Origin: Argentina anserina
Taxonomy: Eukaryota; Streptophyta; Magnoliopsida; Rosales; Rosaceae
Assembly (NCBI RefSeq): GCF_933775445.1
Contig: NC_065873.1
Coordinates: forward strand, 16,058,001 to 16,122,000
Direction: 5' to 3'
Length of the DNA: 64,000 nt
The translations under genes were made by a program, and so were the position numbers. Position 1 is the first letter of the stretch, and each line of letters opens with the position of its first letter. Positions 46,919 through 57,898 of the stretch are shown here, piece after piece. The notes under the pieces are model-generated. The model did no database searches. It was not told where the DNA came from and saw nothing but the letters and a program-made list of their open reading frames with translations.

Positions 46919-47154
46919 ATACTGAAGGGAAAGTGAGTCTAAAATCTAACAGTTAGTATTTGTTATACTTAAAATCCAACGGTTAGTCTAAATTTTAAAA
47001 CCGAACCGAACCGAACCGAACTGTTTTAAAAACGGTTCGATTCTACTATATAACTTCATTTTTTTTTCTAGGAACCGAATTAAACTGCTGTTAAACGGTT
47101 CGGTTCCAACGGTTTCTTCAGGAATCGGAACCGATTAACAGCCCTAATCTAGAC

Positions 47155-47690
47155 AATTATGTCATTTTTCTGTGATCTAATATGCTAGCTCTTTCAGGGC
47201 ATTAATGCAAAAATCCGATGATGATCTCGTGCGAGCAGACTTCCCAGTCATCACCTGCGCCACGTACACGTATAAAGACATATATGATTGATTTCCTTAT
47301 ACCAATAGAAGTTAGAATTAGCTTTCAATTGAGAAACATGTTCATGGGAATATGAACAGATTTGAAGATGAGAGTATCTTTGACTACAGCAAAACTAATG
47401 ACATTCAGGCCCACTTTGGCATTGCTTTAGGAACCTGTTTTTGGTTCAAAAGCACTTCGGGGTGGAACTAATGGTGTTTGGTAACTCTAAATTTCCGCTT
47501 TTTTTTAGAATCGCTCCCAACAGTTGAATTTCAAAAGTAAGACAGATGTTGCTTCTCGTTTTTGCTTTTGAACAAAAACCAAATGGGGGAAGCGGAGGTG
47601 TATATGAAACTTTCCCAACTACCAATTATATCCCATGTGCTTTCACAAATTTATATCAAATAACACTATTAAGATTTAGTGGCAAATTAA
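47155..47690. other. Intergenic, no gene seen
   Basis: No coding match; TTTTTTTT at 47500-47507. Composition is ordinary. Confidence 0.4.
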
Positions 47691-48150
47691 AACTTAAAAG
47701 GTTAAAGCTATTGACCGTCAAGAACGAAGCTATATAACTATCACAATAACACTACTAAAATTCAGTGGCAAATTAAGATTGAGATACATACACAATTATC
47801 ACCATTCACCTTTCAGATTATATATGTGGTTGCTGCCCTAATAAACTCAACTACAATCAGAACTCCATCAATTTCAAGCGAACCAAACAAACTATTCCTC
47901 ATAGTACAAAGCTATTGACCCTCAGTAGGCTTAATATAAGAGCCTTCTAGAGATAAAACTACTGATTGACTAAATAAGTTCAATAAAAAGGACAAGAACA
48001 CCATCAATCGTGAGCATAACTTGCAAGATTAGTATTTCTCAAAGGATAAAGCTATTAACTCTCAATAAGCTCAGAACAAACGAGCAATTAAGCTACTGAC
48101 CCTCAATGATCTTAGTAAATAATGACACTCAAAGCTACTGACCTTCAAGA
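47690..48150 (+). repeat. Loose repeats of an AAAGCTAYTGACCCTCAA word
   Basis: Five related phrases, each about AAAGCTACTGACCCTCAATA, lie near 47703, 47907, 48049, 48090 and 48129 with irregular spacing. This may be a decayed tandem repeat or part of an old element. Confidence 0.45.
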
Positions 48151-48360
48151 ACAAATTTCTAGATTTCAAAATCCGGCCAACAATGCCACCTTACTTTTTT
48201 CAGTCCCTTCGCTGCTTCGTCGGGTCTCTTTGCCGTTGCAGCCATTTGTTTCGTCAAGTTGTGCCAATGGTTGTTTTAAGATCAAAATTGAAATGAGATT
48301 TGAATATGAGAGGATGCAGAGAGCTTTATTGTTTGGGGTGATGAGGAACATGCCATCGTC

Positions 48361-48365
48361 AGAGA

Positions 48366-48400
<35 letters not shown>
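48361..48400. repeat. GA microsatellite
   Basis: AG dinucleotide run interrupted once (AGATAG). Confidence 0.9.
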
Positions 48401-48420
48401 TTGTAATTTTGACAAGGAAA

Positions 48421-49118
48421 AAAAATTACGAATAGTACATGAACTTTGAGTTACTACTAACATATATACACCACATTTTAAAATACAATTTTGTAAAAAG
48501 TAGATCTCAAATCTGTGAGATCTACTGGAACGGATAAGGCAGGGAAAATACGAAACTTACAATTGTTCTTTTACCCCTCTTAACTCGAAACTGTAGGAGC
48601 ATATTGCAACCTACTGGAGATATTTCAGGTTGGGTGGAGATCCTGCTGGATTTAGAGGTATCGGATAAAATATTCCTTCCTTTTTACAGATCTCATTATT
48701 GTTGGTTGTTTTCACGCAAATAATGTGTTGACTGTGGTCCAACATATTCATTTGTTTATCTTAGTCAAATAAGAGACTTTTTAGGGTTTGTAGTTACTGT
48801 TTATTTATGTATTTTCCTTTTGTCGTCATCTCGAATTTGATAAAAGAAAAACTCTATTGTCGGTGATATTAAATAGAAAATTGGTTGAGAATTGAATATA
48901 CATGTGATTAAGGCTTTTGTTTCGTGGCTGTGAACTGATATTGAAGTTAATGAATTTGTTCACCAACCCAAATGGGTGAAAAGACTTAGCACAATTAATA
49001 GAAGTCTTAATGACAACCGAAAAATGAATTTAAATTTTTATCATGTTTGATGTGTTTTTTTTTACTTGCTCTTTGGTGTATTTATAGCAGCTAACATACA
49101 ACCCCTTTTGTTTGACAG
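48421..49118. other. Upstream region of MULE relic
   Basis: AT-rich; it ends in TTTGTTTGACAG, a plausible intron acceptor before the transposase frame. Terminal inverted repeats of the MULE were not found. Confidence 0.4.
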
Positions 49119-51020
49119 ATCCAAATATGTTTACCGTGAGGATTCATCACAGAGGGAGATTTTACAGTGATGGTGGAGTTAATAGGCAGTACAGAGGTGG
49201 TCAAGGAGTTGTGTATGTGGATGAGGTTCATCCAAATAGACTTTCTGTTACAGGGTTTAACCAATGGGCTCATGATTTGGGATACACTCATGGACTTGTC
49301 ACGTATTGGTATCTAATTCCTGGGAGTGAAGAGGGAAGTGGGTACCTACCAGTAGTTACAGATCTTGATGCTATGGATATGGTGCAGTTTGTTCCCCGTA
49401 CAACAAGGACACTTGATCTATACATTGTTTGTGTAAGTGGAAGGAAATAGTTTCAAGAGTGGGAGTTGAATGTATATGATGATGAAGTGGACCACCAAGT
49501 TTACTCTGGGCATATCATTGATGACTTGCCATTATCACCACTTAGAGAACAACCAAAAGAAGCAGATGGGGTACACAATCCTATCGAGAGAGCTGTTGTG
49601 CCAAGTGGACCAGCTCTTGCAAGTTTTTGGGCCTAGAGTTACTCACAACAATGGGCCAAGGGTGGATGCAAGTAATCGGCCCAGAAGCATGTCAAATAAC
49701 CATCCGAGAAGGCATGCATGATATCCGAGACCAACAGTTGGGATTTCAATTAGGGAGCCTATTGCCACTCAGGGTTCTCAAGTTCATTCATGACAAACCT
49801 CCAACTTTGCAAAAGATAAAGACAAGCAAAAGGTGGATGAGGCACCAAAGAAGAAGGCTGGAAAACCTAAAGAGAGTATTCCAAGGAGGTATCAAACAAG
49901 AGGGAATGGAGAAAGCTCACATCCTGTCACCAATGATTGTTGGAGCTCTCAGACTTCAGATTCTGATGATCCTGATTTCAATGGCTTTGTTGATAGTGAC
50001 TATGAGTTATTTGACAAAGATGATGAAACTGAGTTTGAAAGACATGTGGATGGTGATCCTAGTTTGGTAGCTGAATTTGATCAAATGGGTTATGGAGGTA
50101 ACATAAGCGATGGAGCATCTGATGGATCAGATGGTTTTGCAAGTTTTCATGGTTTTGATAGCGATGGTGAAGATTTGGGGCCATTTAGAGTTAGAGGCAA
50201 AAAGAGATTTTCTGAGTGGGAAGAGTTTAACCCGAAAACTAACATGAGTAACCCGAAATTTGAGCTTGGAATGGTGTTTCCAAACTCTGTGGGTTTTAAA
50301 AACGCTGTTCAAAACATGCTATATTGACAAGAAAAGAGTTGAGGTTTAAAAGAAACACAAAGCACAAGGTGCTCGTTAGATGCATGACGTCACCATACTG
50401 TCCCTTTTGGCTTTACGCAAGTTCACCTGATGAAGAGACTGCTTCATTAATGGTCAAGGTTTACAAACCAGAGCATAAATGTTCATTGATCAAGGGAAGG
50501 GTTTATCACTTCCATGCTCCATTTATCGTTGAAGAGTACATGGACCAATTTATGGCAGATGGAAATTGGTCAAGGGAGGGAATTCAAAATGCTATTAATA
50601 GGGATTTCGGGATGGATATTGGATACTAAATGGCTTACAGGGCTAGGAGAATGGCAAAGCTAAAAGCTCAAGGGACTTATAAAGGTCAATACAACTTGTT
50701 AGAGAGTTATGCAAGGGAGTTGAAGAAGACGAATCCAGGAACTTCTGTTTGGATTTAGACTGAGTTAGATGGTGATGTTGCTATGTTTAAACAAATTTAC
50801 ATTTGCTACGATGCTTTAAAGAAGGGTTGGAAGGCAGGATGATGACCTATAATAGGTTTGGATGGATGTCATCTGAAGGGGGTACACAAGGGGCAGTTGT
50901 TGTCTGCTATTGGTATTGATGGAAATAATGGTATGTACCCTATTGCTTGGGAAATTGTTGAAACAGAAAATAGGGATTCCTAGACTTGGTTTCTTACAAA
51001 TCTGAGAGAGGACTTGTGAA
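49119..51020 (+). pseudogene. Mutator-like (MULE) transposase relic
   Basis: A broken MURA-type transposase. The frame after the acceptor reads FTVRIHHRGRF and GYTHGLVTYWYLIPG, then stops. An acidic region follows (DPDFNGFVDSDYELF), then FELGMVFPNSVGFKNAV, which starts the MuDR DNA-binding domain. A frameshift near 50326 leads into KELRFKRNTKHKVLVRC and EHKCSL, then IGLDGCHLKG and LLSAIGIDGNNGMYPIAWEIVE, which contains the first catalytic aspartate region (DGCHLKG), and TWFLTNLREDL. The rest of the catalytic domain and the SWIM finger are missing, replaced by AT-rich sequence from about 51025. Several stops confirm decay. Confidence 0.85.
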
Positions 51021-51024
51021 GATT

Positions 51025-51540
51025 ATTTAGCGAGATTATTATATTACCGATAAATAAATAGTTTATCCATTTATCGATAAATAAATGAATTATTATTTTA
51101 TAGAAATTTTTGTTGTTTATGCTTATGTAAAGCTGAATGAATGATAATCGTTTAGTTTGAATACTATATATATTTTTAGTTAGGATTATATATTTATTCA
51201 CTTTCCAAATTTGGTATAATTTCATGCCTAAAGTAACCTAAAATGGTAATTTAAATAATTAGTTTCTTTAATTTGTATTATGAAATTTATTCATTATTTT
51301 TTTAAATATTTGATTAATTATTAATTATTTTAACTAATTTTTTAAATTTATTAAAAATTAATTTTTCCTTTATATAATTGATGGGACTTAAAGATATTTC
51401 AAAAAAAAAATATTTATCTTATACATTTAACGAGAATCTTAGTAATATACACTAGTCCCGAGTCGGAACCGGAGAAAATTATTATTTATTGAGGTTATTA
51501 ATTTATCGAACATTCATTTATTGAGGTTCAACTATATAAC
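51025..51540. mobile_element. AT-rich element cutting off the MULE
   Basis: Very AT-rich DNA with words such as TTTATCGATAAATAAAT and TAGTCCCGAGTCGG. The 63503-64000 segment has the same style (TTAATTTATCGA-type ends and CTCAACTCGGAGCC), suggesting the same non-autonomous family in the opposite orientation. Exact ends are not fixed. Confidence 0.45.
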
Positions 51541-51576
51541 ATATTAAATATAGAGCTTCGTGACTGCGAAGGTTTG

Positions 51577-51930
51577 AACCAATGGTTTTGGTGCGAATTT
51601 TTATTTTTGCATAACTTTTTTATCGAATTTCCTCCTCTCCACATATCTAGATAATTTTATATAGATTATCTCTATAAAATTTCAACAAATTTGGTGATCG
51701 TTAAGGCCCTCAAAATAAATAAATAAACGGATTGACTGAATTCTGTCAAACATGAACTGTTCAATTTTTAAATGAAAAACGCATTTTTGAGGGTATTAAC
51801 GATTACCAAATTGGCTAAAATTTTACAAAGATGTATAATACAATATTATCTAGATACTATATAGTGAAAATGAGAAAATTCGATCAAAAAATATTATAAA
51901 AATAGAAATCCGCACCAAAACTATTAAGGT
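51577..51930. mobile_element. Foldback MITE, relative of the 31105 hairpin
   Basis: Inverted repeats: left GGTTTTGGTGCGAATTTTTA and right, reverse complemented, AGTTTTGGTGCGGATTTCTA, with weaker similarity further in. The sub-terminal AAAATTTCAACAAATTTGG and ATCGTTAAGG resemble parts of 31105-31504. No coding capacity. Confidence 0.65.
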
Positions 51931-51954
51931 AGACCACCGCACCTAAGAAAAAGG

Positions 51955-51964
<10 letters not shown>

Positions 51965-51985
<21 letters not shown>
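51965..51985. repeat. TA microsatellite
   Basis: TA dinucleotide run between two small DNA elements. Confidence 0.85.
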
Positions 51986-51987
<2 letters not shown>

Positions 51988-52067
51988 CTGTTTGTGCGCG
52001 CACTTCTAAGTTCTAGCTCATCAGTCAACATTCAACATCAGAGAAATTATAAACCCTAGCTTTATAT

Positions 52068-52835
52068 TAGGGCTGGACTCGGTGCCAACGGTTCGGTTAT
52101 GAGCACTAACCGAAAACCGACACTGAATATTCGGTTTCATATTTTTTAAAATCGAAACCGAAAAATATATATAGAAACCGCGATTTCGGTTAACCTATAG
52201 TTTGGTTCGGTTTCGGTTTTTATTTCGGTTACAAAATCTAATATTATTATTGACCTTTTGTACTTAACTAATGAAAATAAAAAGATTAAAAGTGAAGAAA
52301 TAAGGTACAAGTTCAATACTTTAATTAAGTTACATTCACCAAATAAATAATTAAGAACTCAAATATTAACTAAACAATTGTATTGTGTTTTGCTGAAACA
52401 CAACAAATTAATCAAAATAAACATTAAACCTCATGAGCTTCATCACTAGATGTTCTGACTTGTCTTAACATGAGGGCTAGTTGACAAAACCCTCAAACAT
52501 TACATTAGATCTCTGCATGCATGATTGTACATATACAAAAATCAAAATCACATAGCTCTACATGTATATATTTATTACGAAATCTATTCTTTGCATAAGC
52601 ACCTGATTATATATGGTCACCAAATACAAGTTATAACCTTACCTCTCAATTCTCGGTTCGGTTCGGTTTCCACCGGTTTTTTGAAAGTATAAAACTGATA
52701 ACCGGCACCAATTGCTCGATTCGGTTTGATTTCTTACACCGATACGAAGATTCCGTCCGGTTCCAGTTTCTCGGCTTCAATGCTGTTTGGTTATGGCCGG
52801 TTTCAGTTTTTTCGGTATCAAAAAGTCCAACCCTA
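52068..52835. mobile_element. Non-autonomous hAT element with perfect 8-bp duplication
   Basis: 768 bp with ends TAGGGCTGGACTCGG and, reverse complemented, TAGGGTTGGACTTTTT. It is flanked on both sides by CTTTATAT (52060-52067 and 52836-52843). Sub-terminal repeats of TCGGTTTCGGTT type lie at both ends. No transposase. TAGGG ends and an 8-bp duplication are diagnostic of hAT elements. Confidence 0.9.
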
Positions 52836-52843
52836 CTTTATAT

Positions 52844-53412
52844 GGTGCCATACGTGAACTCCAATACAAAGAAATTTTGAGAGAGACAAAACATTATTGA
52901 TCAACTGTATATGTATGCATGATCGATCTATTTGGACATGGAGGTATGGCTGGCTCCTTTTCTGAGAACGCGCGCTCATCCTATATGATTTTTCATTAAA
53001 AAAAGTTGAGGATTATTAAATATCATATGAGTAGCCACCTTATGCAAAATGCAGACATGACTTCCAGTGCTACTTAAAACGTGCAAATTAAGAAATGAAA
53101 ACTTTAATAATTGAATCGATCAACATTGAGTGAAGGAATGCAAAAATCCAAATTGATCTCCAAATTGAAATATATTAACGAGTCACTGACTCAATAGTTT
53201 GAATTGTTCATGCGTCATTTGAAAATTACAAGTTGGACTTATATATAATAGCTAGATCGATCGGCATTGGCTATATATATACTACAAAGGCGCGAATTTA
53301 TTTTCTGTAATCTTATAATAAAAAATTCCCGCCAGCAGCTACTAGCTTCTTGGTTCATCTGTTTTCGTCGGCTTTGTTATTTTCTGCAGTTAAATCAGTA
53401 GGTACTACATCC
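52844..53412. other. Intergenic, no gene seen
   Basis: No coding match or repeat ends recognised. Confidence 0.4.
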
Positions 53413-53519
53413 AGTAATCTCAATTTATTACAAAACTTTTACTAATTAAGTAATCTCAATTTATTAACAAAACTTTTACTAATTAAGCAATCTTAATTTA
53501 TTTCAAAATTATTAATTAA
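53413..53519 (+). repeat. Three tandem copies of a 34-37-bp unit
   Basis: AGTAATCTCAATTTATTA followed by CAAAACTTTTACTAATTA occurs at 53413-53448 and 53449-53485, with a degenerate third copy at 53486-53519. Confidence 0.85.
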
Positions 53520-53665
53520 AGACGACATATCTCTTAGTTGTATGATTCCACCGAAAATATTGTGTCATCTTTAAATGTAAACCTATGGTTTGATGACTTT
53601 GATCACTTTGGTGAGCTGTTTCAACAGACCTTGGAAAGAAAGTTACAGCCTCTTACCACTACACC

Positions 53666-54220
53666 CAATGGTCTAAATAGCGGTTATCGGCATCGTATCG
53701 GTTTTGTAAAATAAGGATATAACGGGATATATCGAGATATATCGGATTATATCGGATTTATCGTTTTTTCTAATTTTTAATTAAATTTAGTATATTTATA
53801 AACATATACATCAAAATATACCAAATAAACTTGAGAAATTAAAACTTATAGAAGTAAATGTACTAAATAAACTTCATAAAAAAATATTTGATTGTTTCAA
53901 CAATTAAAATACATAAATAGTATTAATTAATAAAAAATAGAGGTGATCATTTATCATAAACTCTTTTGTCATTAAATGTTATCGACGAAACTTTTATTTT
54001 CTTTAATTTTTTTCTTTTCAAAACAACGTGGTTTAAAAAATATTAAAAAAAGCACCGATATATCGGGTCAAACTCGGTTTGACCCGATATATCGTCATTT
54101 GACTTGATTTTTCGGGTTGACCGATATAATAGACCGATAAGCAACTTATCGTATCGTTTTCTTAATATCAGGGATATATCGGGGATATATCGAGAATATA
54201 TCGGGATATTTAGAACATTG
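53666..54220. mobile_element. MITE with perfect 8-bp target duplication
   Basis: 555 bp with ends CAATGGTCTAAATAGC and, reverse complemented, CAATGTTCTAAATATC, flanked on both sides by ACTACACC (53658-53665 and 54221-54228). The sub-terminal regions are filled with GATATATCGG words on both sides. No transposase. The 8-bp duplication suggests a hAT or Mutator-type helper. Confidence 0.9.
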
Positions 54221-54228
54221 ACTACACC

Positions 54229-55369
54229 AAGAAGGCTATTTTGATTGATTGGAAACCATATTAGTTATAAATGTTACTGGTGCACGGGACCTAGTAGGGT
54301 TTAACGTGGCTCCAACTACGTCCTTCACAGTTCAGAGACAAAATAAAAGAGAAGAAAAATCTACAATGTCGTTTTCCATTTTACACTTCCTTAAGTAACG
54401 TACACGTCTTCAACAGTAAGCACTGTTGTTCTTCATTTTGTTTTACTTCGTTGGTTGTTTCGTACGTTCTCTTCATGATATTCTTATTTGCAGCTTTGAC
54501 GGTATGACATATAAAACATAAAATCATGGTAGAAGGATTCAAGTCCAAAATCCAGAGCCTGGTAAGTATTTAATTTGATCTGATAATAACAAGATCGAGT
54601 AGAGGAGAAAGAGATTGCGTACCTATTATTATTTTCACATGCAGTTCACACTTGCCAGTTGCTACGAATATAAACTACGTGCCTGCCGAACTCATATTTC
54701 GTTACCGTGTTCGGTGCCGGTATTATTTGAAAGCCAACTCGTTAGCACTAACTCAAGATTTAGAAAGATCTTTTACATAAAAAAATGGATCGTAGCACAC
54801 TTGTATCACTTAAAAAATGATATATGATAAGAAGACAAGAAACTATATATGAGATGTTTCGAGCTGAAACTCAATAAATTCTTCTATATCCCATTTATTT
54901 GAACCATGAACAACACATGGTTTCCATTGTTTAGAAATCGACAATTGGGAGTGTTTATAGATGTTAATATGTAGTACGTGGCACAACTTGCTTACATTTT
55001 CTGGAAAAAAAATGCATGCTGTAAGTTTTTCTCATGTCTATCATGGTGAAAATCGGTAGTGTTTAAACTTGCATGGCTTAATTAGCTATTTCTCAGCCTC
55101 TCAGGAGTCTTTCGGGGCACCTATAAATTAGATTTTGTTGATTTTCTTCTTGCATTGCTTGTTACACTCAGTTTTTGAATCTGCCATCATTTCATTGTAT
55201 CCTTTTAACAGTTATATATATTATAGAATAGAAATCGGAGACGTGTATAGAGTTTAGGGTTTAGTGGGGTGTGCAATCCCATGAACATGAATCAGTGGGT
55301 TGGGAGGCATTTGGAGGCGTTTCAGCCGGTTCACCCAAAATCAGTGAGTACGAAAAAGCGTGCTGTTAT
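54229..55369. other. Intergenic, no gene seen
   Basis: About 1.1 kb without a recognised gene. Some open frames exist but none resembles a known protein. Confidence 0.4.
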
Positions 55370-55920
55370 GAAGTGGGAATTTCCACCTCGAGGGAGATTG
55401 AAAAAATGTTGACGGCGCTTTGCTTTTTTCGGTGATAGCGGTTGTGGCGGAATAGGGGTGGTGGCTAGGAATTTTAATGTATGGGGATTGCGCACTTGCT
55501 AAGCCTTTTGTACATGCACACTCGATTCTAAGAATGGAAGCGGAGGGTGTAGAGCTGGCTTACTCCTTGGTATTAGTCAAGGTTGGGACGACATTGATAT
55601 TGAAAGTGATTCAGCAACTAGGCGGCCATCCTAGTTGCTGCCCTTTCTAGCAAGGAGGAAAATCTTTCAGAGGTAAGTCATGTTCTTGATGATTGTAAGT
55701 ATTTTTTAATGCTTTTCAGTCAGTTATAATTAGACATATTTTTTCGGGAAGTAAATGGTGTAGCAGACAGATTAGCTCACCTTACTTGCGTTTCTTATTT
55801 ACATTATGTTTGGTTAGAGGAAACTTCTGCTATCATTTAGGACGTTATCTACAAGAATATTTGTGAAGATGACCTTGTAGCACGAGGTTCAGGTTACACG
55901 TCCCCTCTTGCAAAATTATA
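55370..55920 (+). pseudogene. RNase H-like domain relic, second copy
   Basis: Starts with WEFPPRGRLKK, the usual W-x-PPP-x-G-x-LK lead-in of plant RNase H-like domains, then GGIGVVARNF (near 55450-55480), IESDSA (near 55600), VLDDCKYFLMLFS (near 55690-55725) and FREVNGVADRLAHL (near 55745-55785). Stops and frameshifts are scattered through it. It is a paralogue of 31818-32110, with the same downstream wording VARGSGYTSPLAKL. Origin: LINE-type element or orphan RNase H-like gene. Confidence 0.7.
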
Positions 55921-56067
55921 TTAATATTAAAATAAATTGAATCGGGCGTGGGGCTGAACTTCCCAATTAGGTTGAGTTCCAAACTTCTTTACAAAAAAAA
56001 AAATCAGACACGTATATAGAGTTTCAAAGGTTGGTGTAATGAATCCACGAGGAAATGATCCTGTGTA

Positions 56068-56415
56068 TTTTTTTTTTTTTTGACAACTGGAAATTCATTA
56101 AAAGGAGGGAGAAGTACAAACAAGCACAGAACCAAGGAGCAAGCAAAAGGCTGAAGCTAATCTCCAGCCACAGCATCAAACTGTAAAATATGAACAAGAG
56201 ATGGCGGAGGTGCAACAACAAGTTGTCCTCACACTTTCTCTGAAAAGCTAAATTAGCTACACACCATGCAGCCAGATCCTAGCAGAGTGGCTGATCCCAG
56301 ACCAGCTAGACATAGGAAACGCAACTATCTGAGCTCTTATAAGATCTAATAGAGGTTCAAACGACCAGTTTGGTAGATGAGTAGAATCAAAGAGGAGCTC
56401 GTTAAGATGGGAAGA
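56068..56415 (-). mobile_element. 5'-truncated retroposed insert with A-tail
   Basis: The plus strand starts with a poly(T) tract (56068-56081) and the insert is bounded by ATCCTGTGTA on both sides (56058-56067 and 56416-56425), a 10-bp target duplication. On the minus strand it therefore ends in poly(A), as expected for LINE-mediated insertion. The body (minus strand) has short frames such as SWSGISHSARIW but no clear domain. It is probably a LINE 3' end or a processed transcript tail. Confidence 0.75.
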
Positions 56416-56425
56416 ATCCTGTGTA

Positions 56426-57262
56426 ATCTTAATATATTCAAGTAAAATTATAGTTTATCACACATCTATTTCTTTGATCTAAGGAATCAAAAATAATATA
56501 TGCTAATTAATATTAGTTACTGAACATTAACGGGAGAAGAATAGTTGCAGTTAAGATAGGTACGTCTAAATTCTCTTTTATTTCAATATTTTTGGTAATA
56601 CTAATAAACAAATATAGCTGTTAAAAAATTCAATAATCAGTAAAATCAAATAAATTAACCATTCAGGTGGAAGTCATAAACCGAGCATAAGAATCGTTTA
56701 CGTCGCCGATCGTTATACGTACATGTGTCTTGCAAAATATTGTGATATATTGTGATTTAATACAAAAATCATGAAATATCGAAATTACTTACATAGAAGT
56801 AATGGGAAACTCAGAAAAATTGAAAACAAAAAAACAAAAAACCACTTGGTTTTGAGATAACGGCACTGCCCATCTCATGCCGCTCATATTGTGGGCTGCT
56901 GCCGCTCATCGATCTGTGCATGCTTCTGCAGTTTCTATGTATGATTAACGTGCATACTTGTCATAAGCATATGCCAAAAAAGTTCAATAAAAACTAAGGC
57001 AGCTCCCATTTAATTAGAACGAAATTCGATCAACTAGATAGCGGTCTTGAGTGAACCTCCTCGATGCATGAGTACATATTATTAATTTATACTCATTATA
57101 GGTGTACGTATAAACTGTAAATGGCATGGTCGCATGGAGTCATTATCAACACAGATCTTCTACCTTATGGTCCTACCTTTGTCCTAAGCTATTTGTTTCA
57201 ATTTTGATAAACTAAGGAAAATTAGAGAAACCAACAAATGTATATATAATGACCAAATTAAA
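56426..57262. other. Intergenic, no gene seen
   Basis: No coding match or element ends seen. Confidence 0.4.
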
Positions 57263-57809
57263 TGTTACACAATCCGTGGATCACCAATGTACTGATATTG
57301 TCTCAACTTAACCATTTTTAAGGTGTTGAGTTTTAATTTTAAAAGACCTCGGTACAATTAGTATTATCTATCAAGTTATAAGTTGTATATTATTTATCAC
57401 ATTCCAGATGTGAAATTTCTCATCTTCAGCACTCTTCCTCGCGTGCAACCTAATTTTTTTAGGTTTTCACGTGTAATTCGTTCGGTCCAATTTCCACATC
57501 AAAAATTAACGCTACAGTCCAAGGCTCACTTTGAATACGTGGTATGAAATTTGATAAACTCAAATTTAGGCCTAGTATGCTTGGGGAATCCCTATACGTG
57601 GAGGGGAAATAATTGAGAGGGACCCGCTCTGATACCATATTGCACATGGACAAGCGTAGCTCATGTATTAACAATGTACCAATACTGTCACAACTTAACC
57701 ACATTCATTAAATCTCAAAAAGCCTTGATACAATTTGACATTATTCATTCACTTATAAGTTGTATATTATTTGTTACATTTCACAATGTAAGATCTCTCC
57801 TCTTCAACA
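57263..57809 (-). mobile_element. TRIM retrotransposon, copy B
   Basis: 547 bp on the minus strand with two 169-bp terminal repeats (57263-57431 and 57641-57809), flanked by a perfect target duplication TTAAA (57258-57262 and 57810-57814). On the minus strand the first LTR is followed by TGGTATCAGAGCGGGTCC, an exact initiator-Met-tRNA primer-binding site. It belongs to the same family as 6156-6723. No coding capacity. Confidence 0.92.
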
Positions 57810-57898
57810 TTAAAGTCATGATTAAGTAATACAGATTTTCTCAAAAAAAAAAACAAATTAAACATACTAGAGTACATGTTCACCTGTTGGCAGGGCTC

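Larger units (their letters stand above)
44939..47146. mobile_element. hAT-like element carrying captured gene pieces
   Basis: The ends are inverted repeats: left TAGGGCTGTAAACGGTTCC and right, reverse complemented, TAGGGCTGTTAATCGGTTCC. Beyond them lie subterminal arrays of CGGTTCGGTT/AACCGAACCG words (to about 45070 and from about 46998). TAGGG-type ends fit hAT elements. The flanks GATTAGAT and ATCTAGAC are at best a decayed 8-bp duplication. The interior holds no transposase but contains minus-strand pieces of two host genes: three P450 exons (45386-45927) and an S14 exon piece (46829-46918). It therefore looks like a Pack-type element. Confidence 0.7.

Noticed and set aside
47690..48150. 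CRISPR-like array of regularly spaced repeats
   Set aside because: Spacing is irregular, repeats are diverged and the DNA is from a plant nucleus.
49470..50070. Additional genes overlapping the MULE region
   Set aside because: The alternative frames are out-of-phase readings of the decayed transposase.
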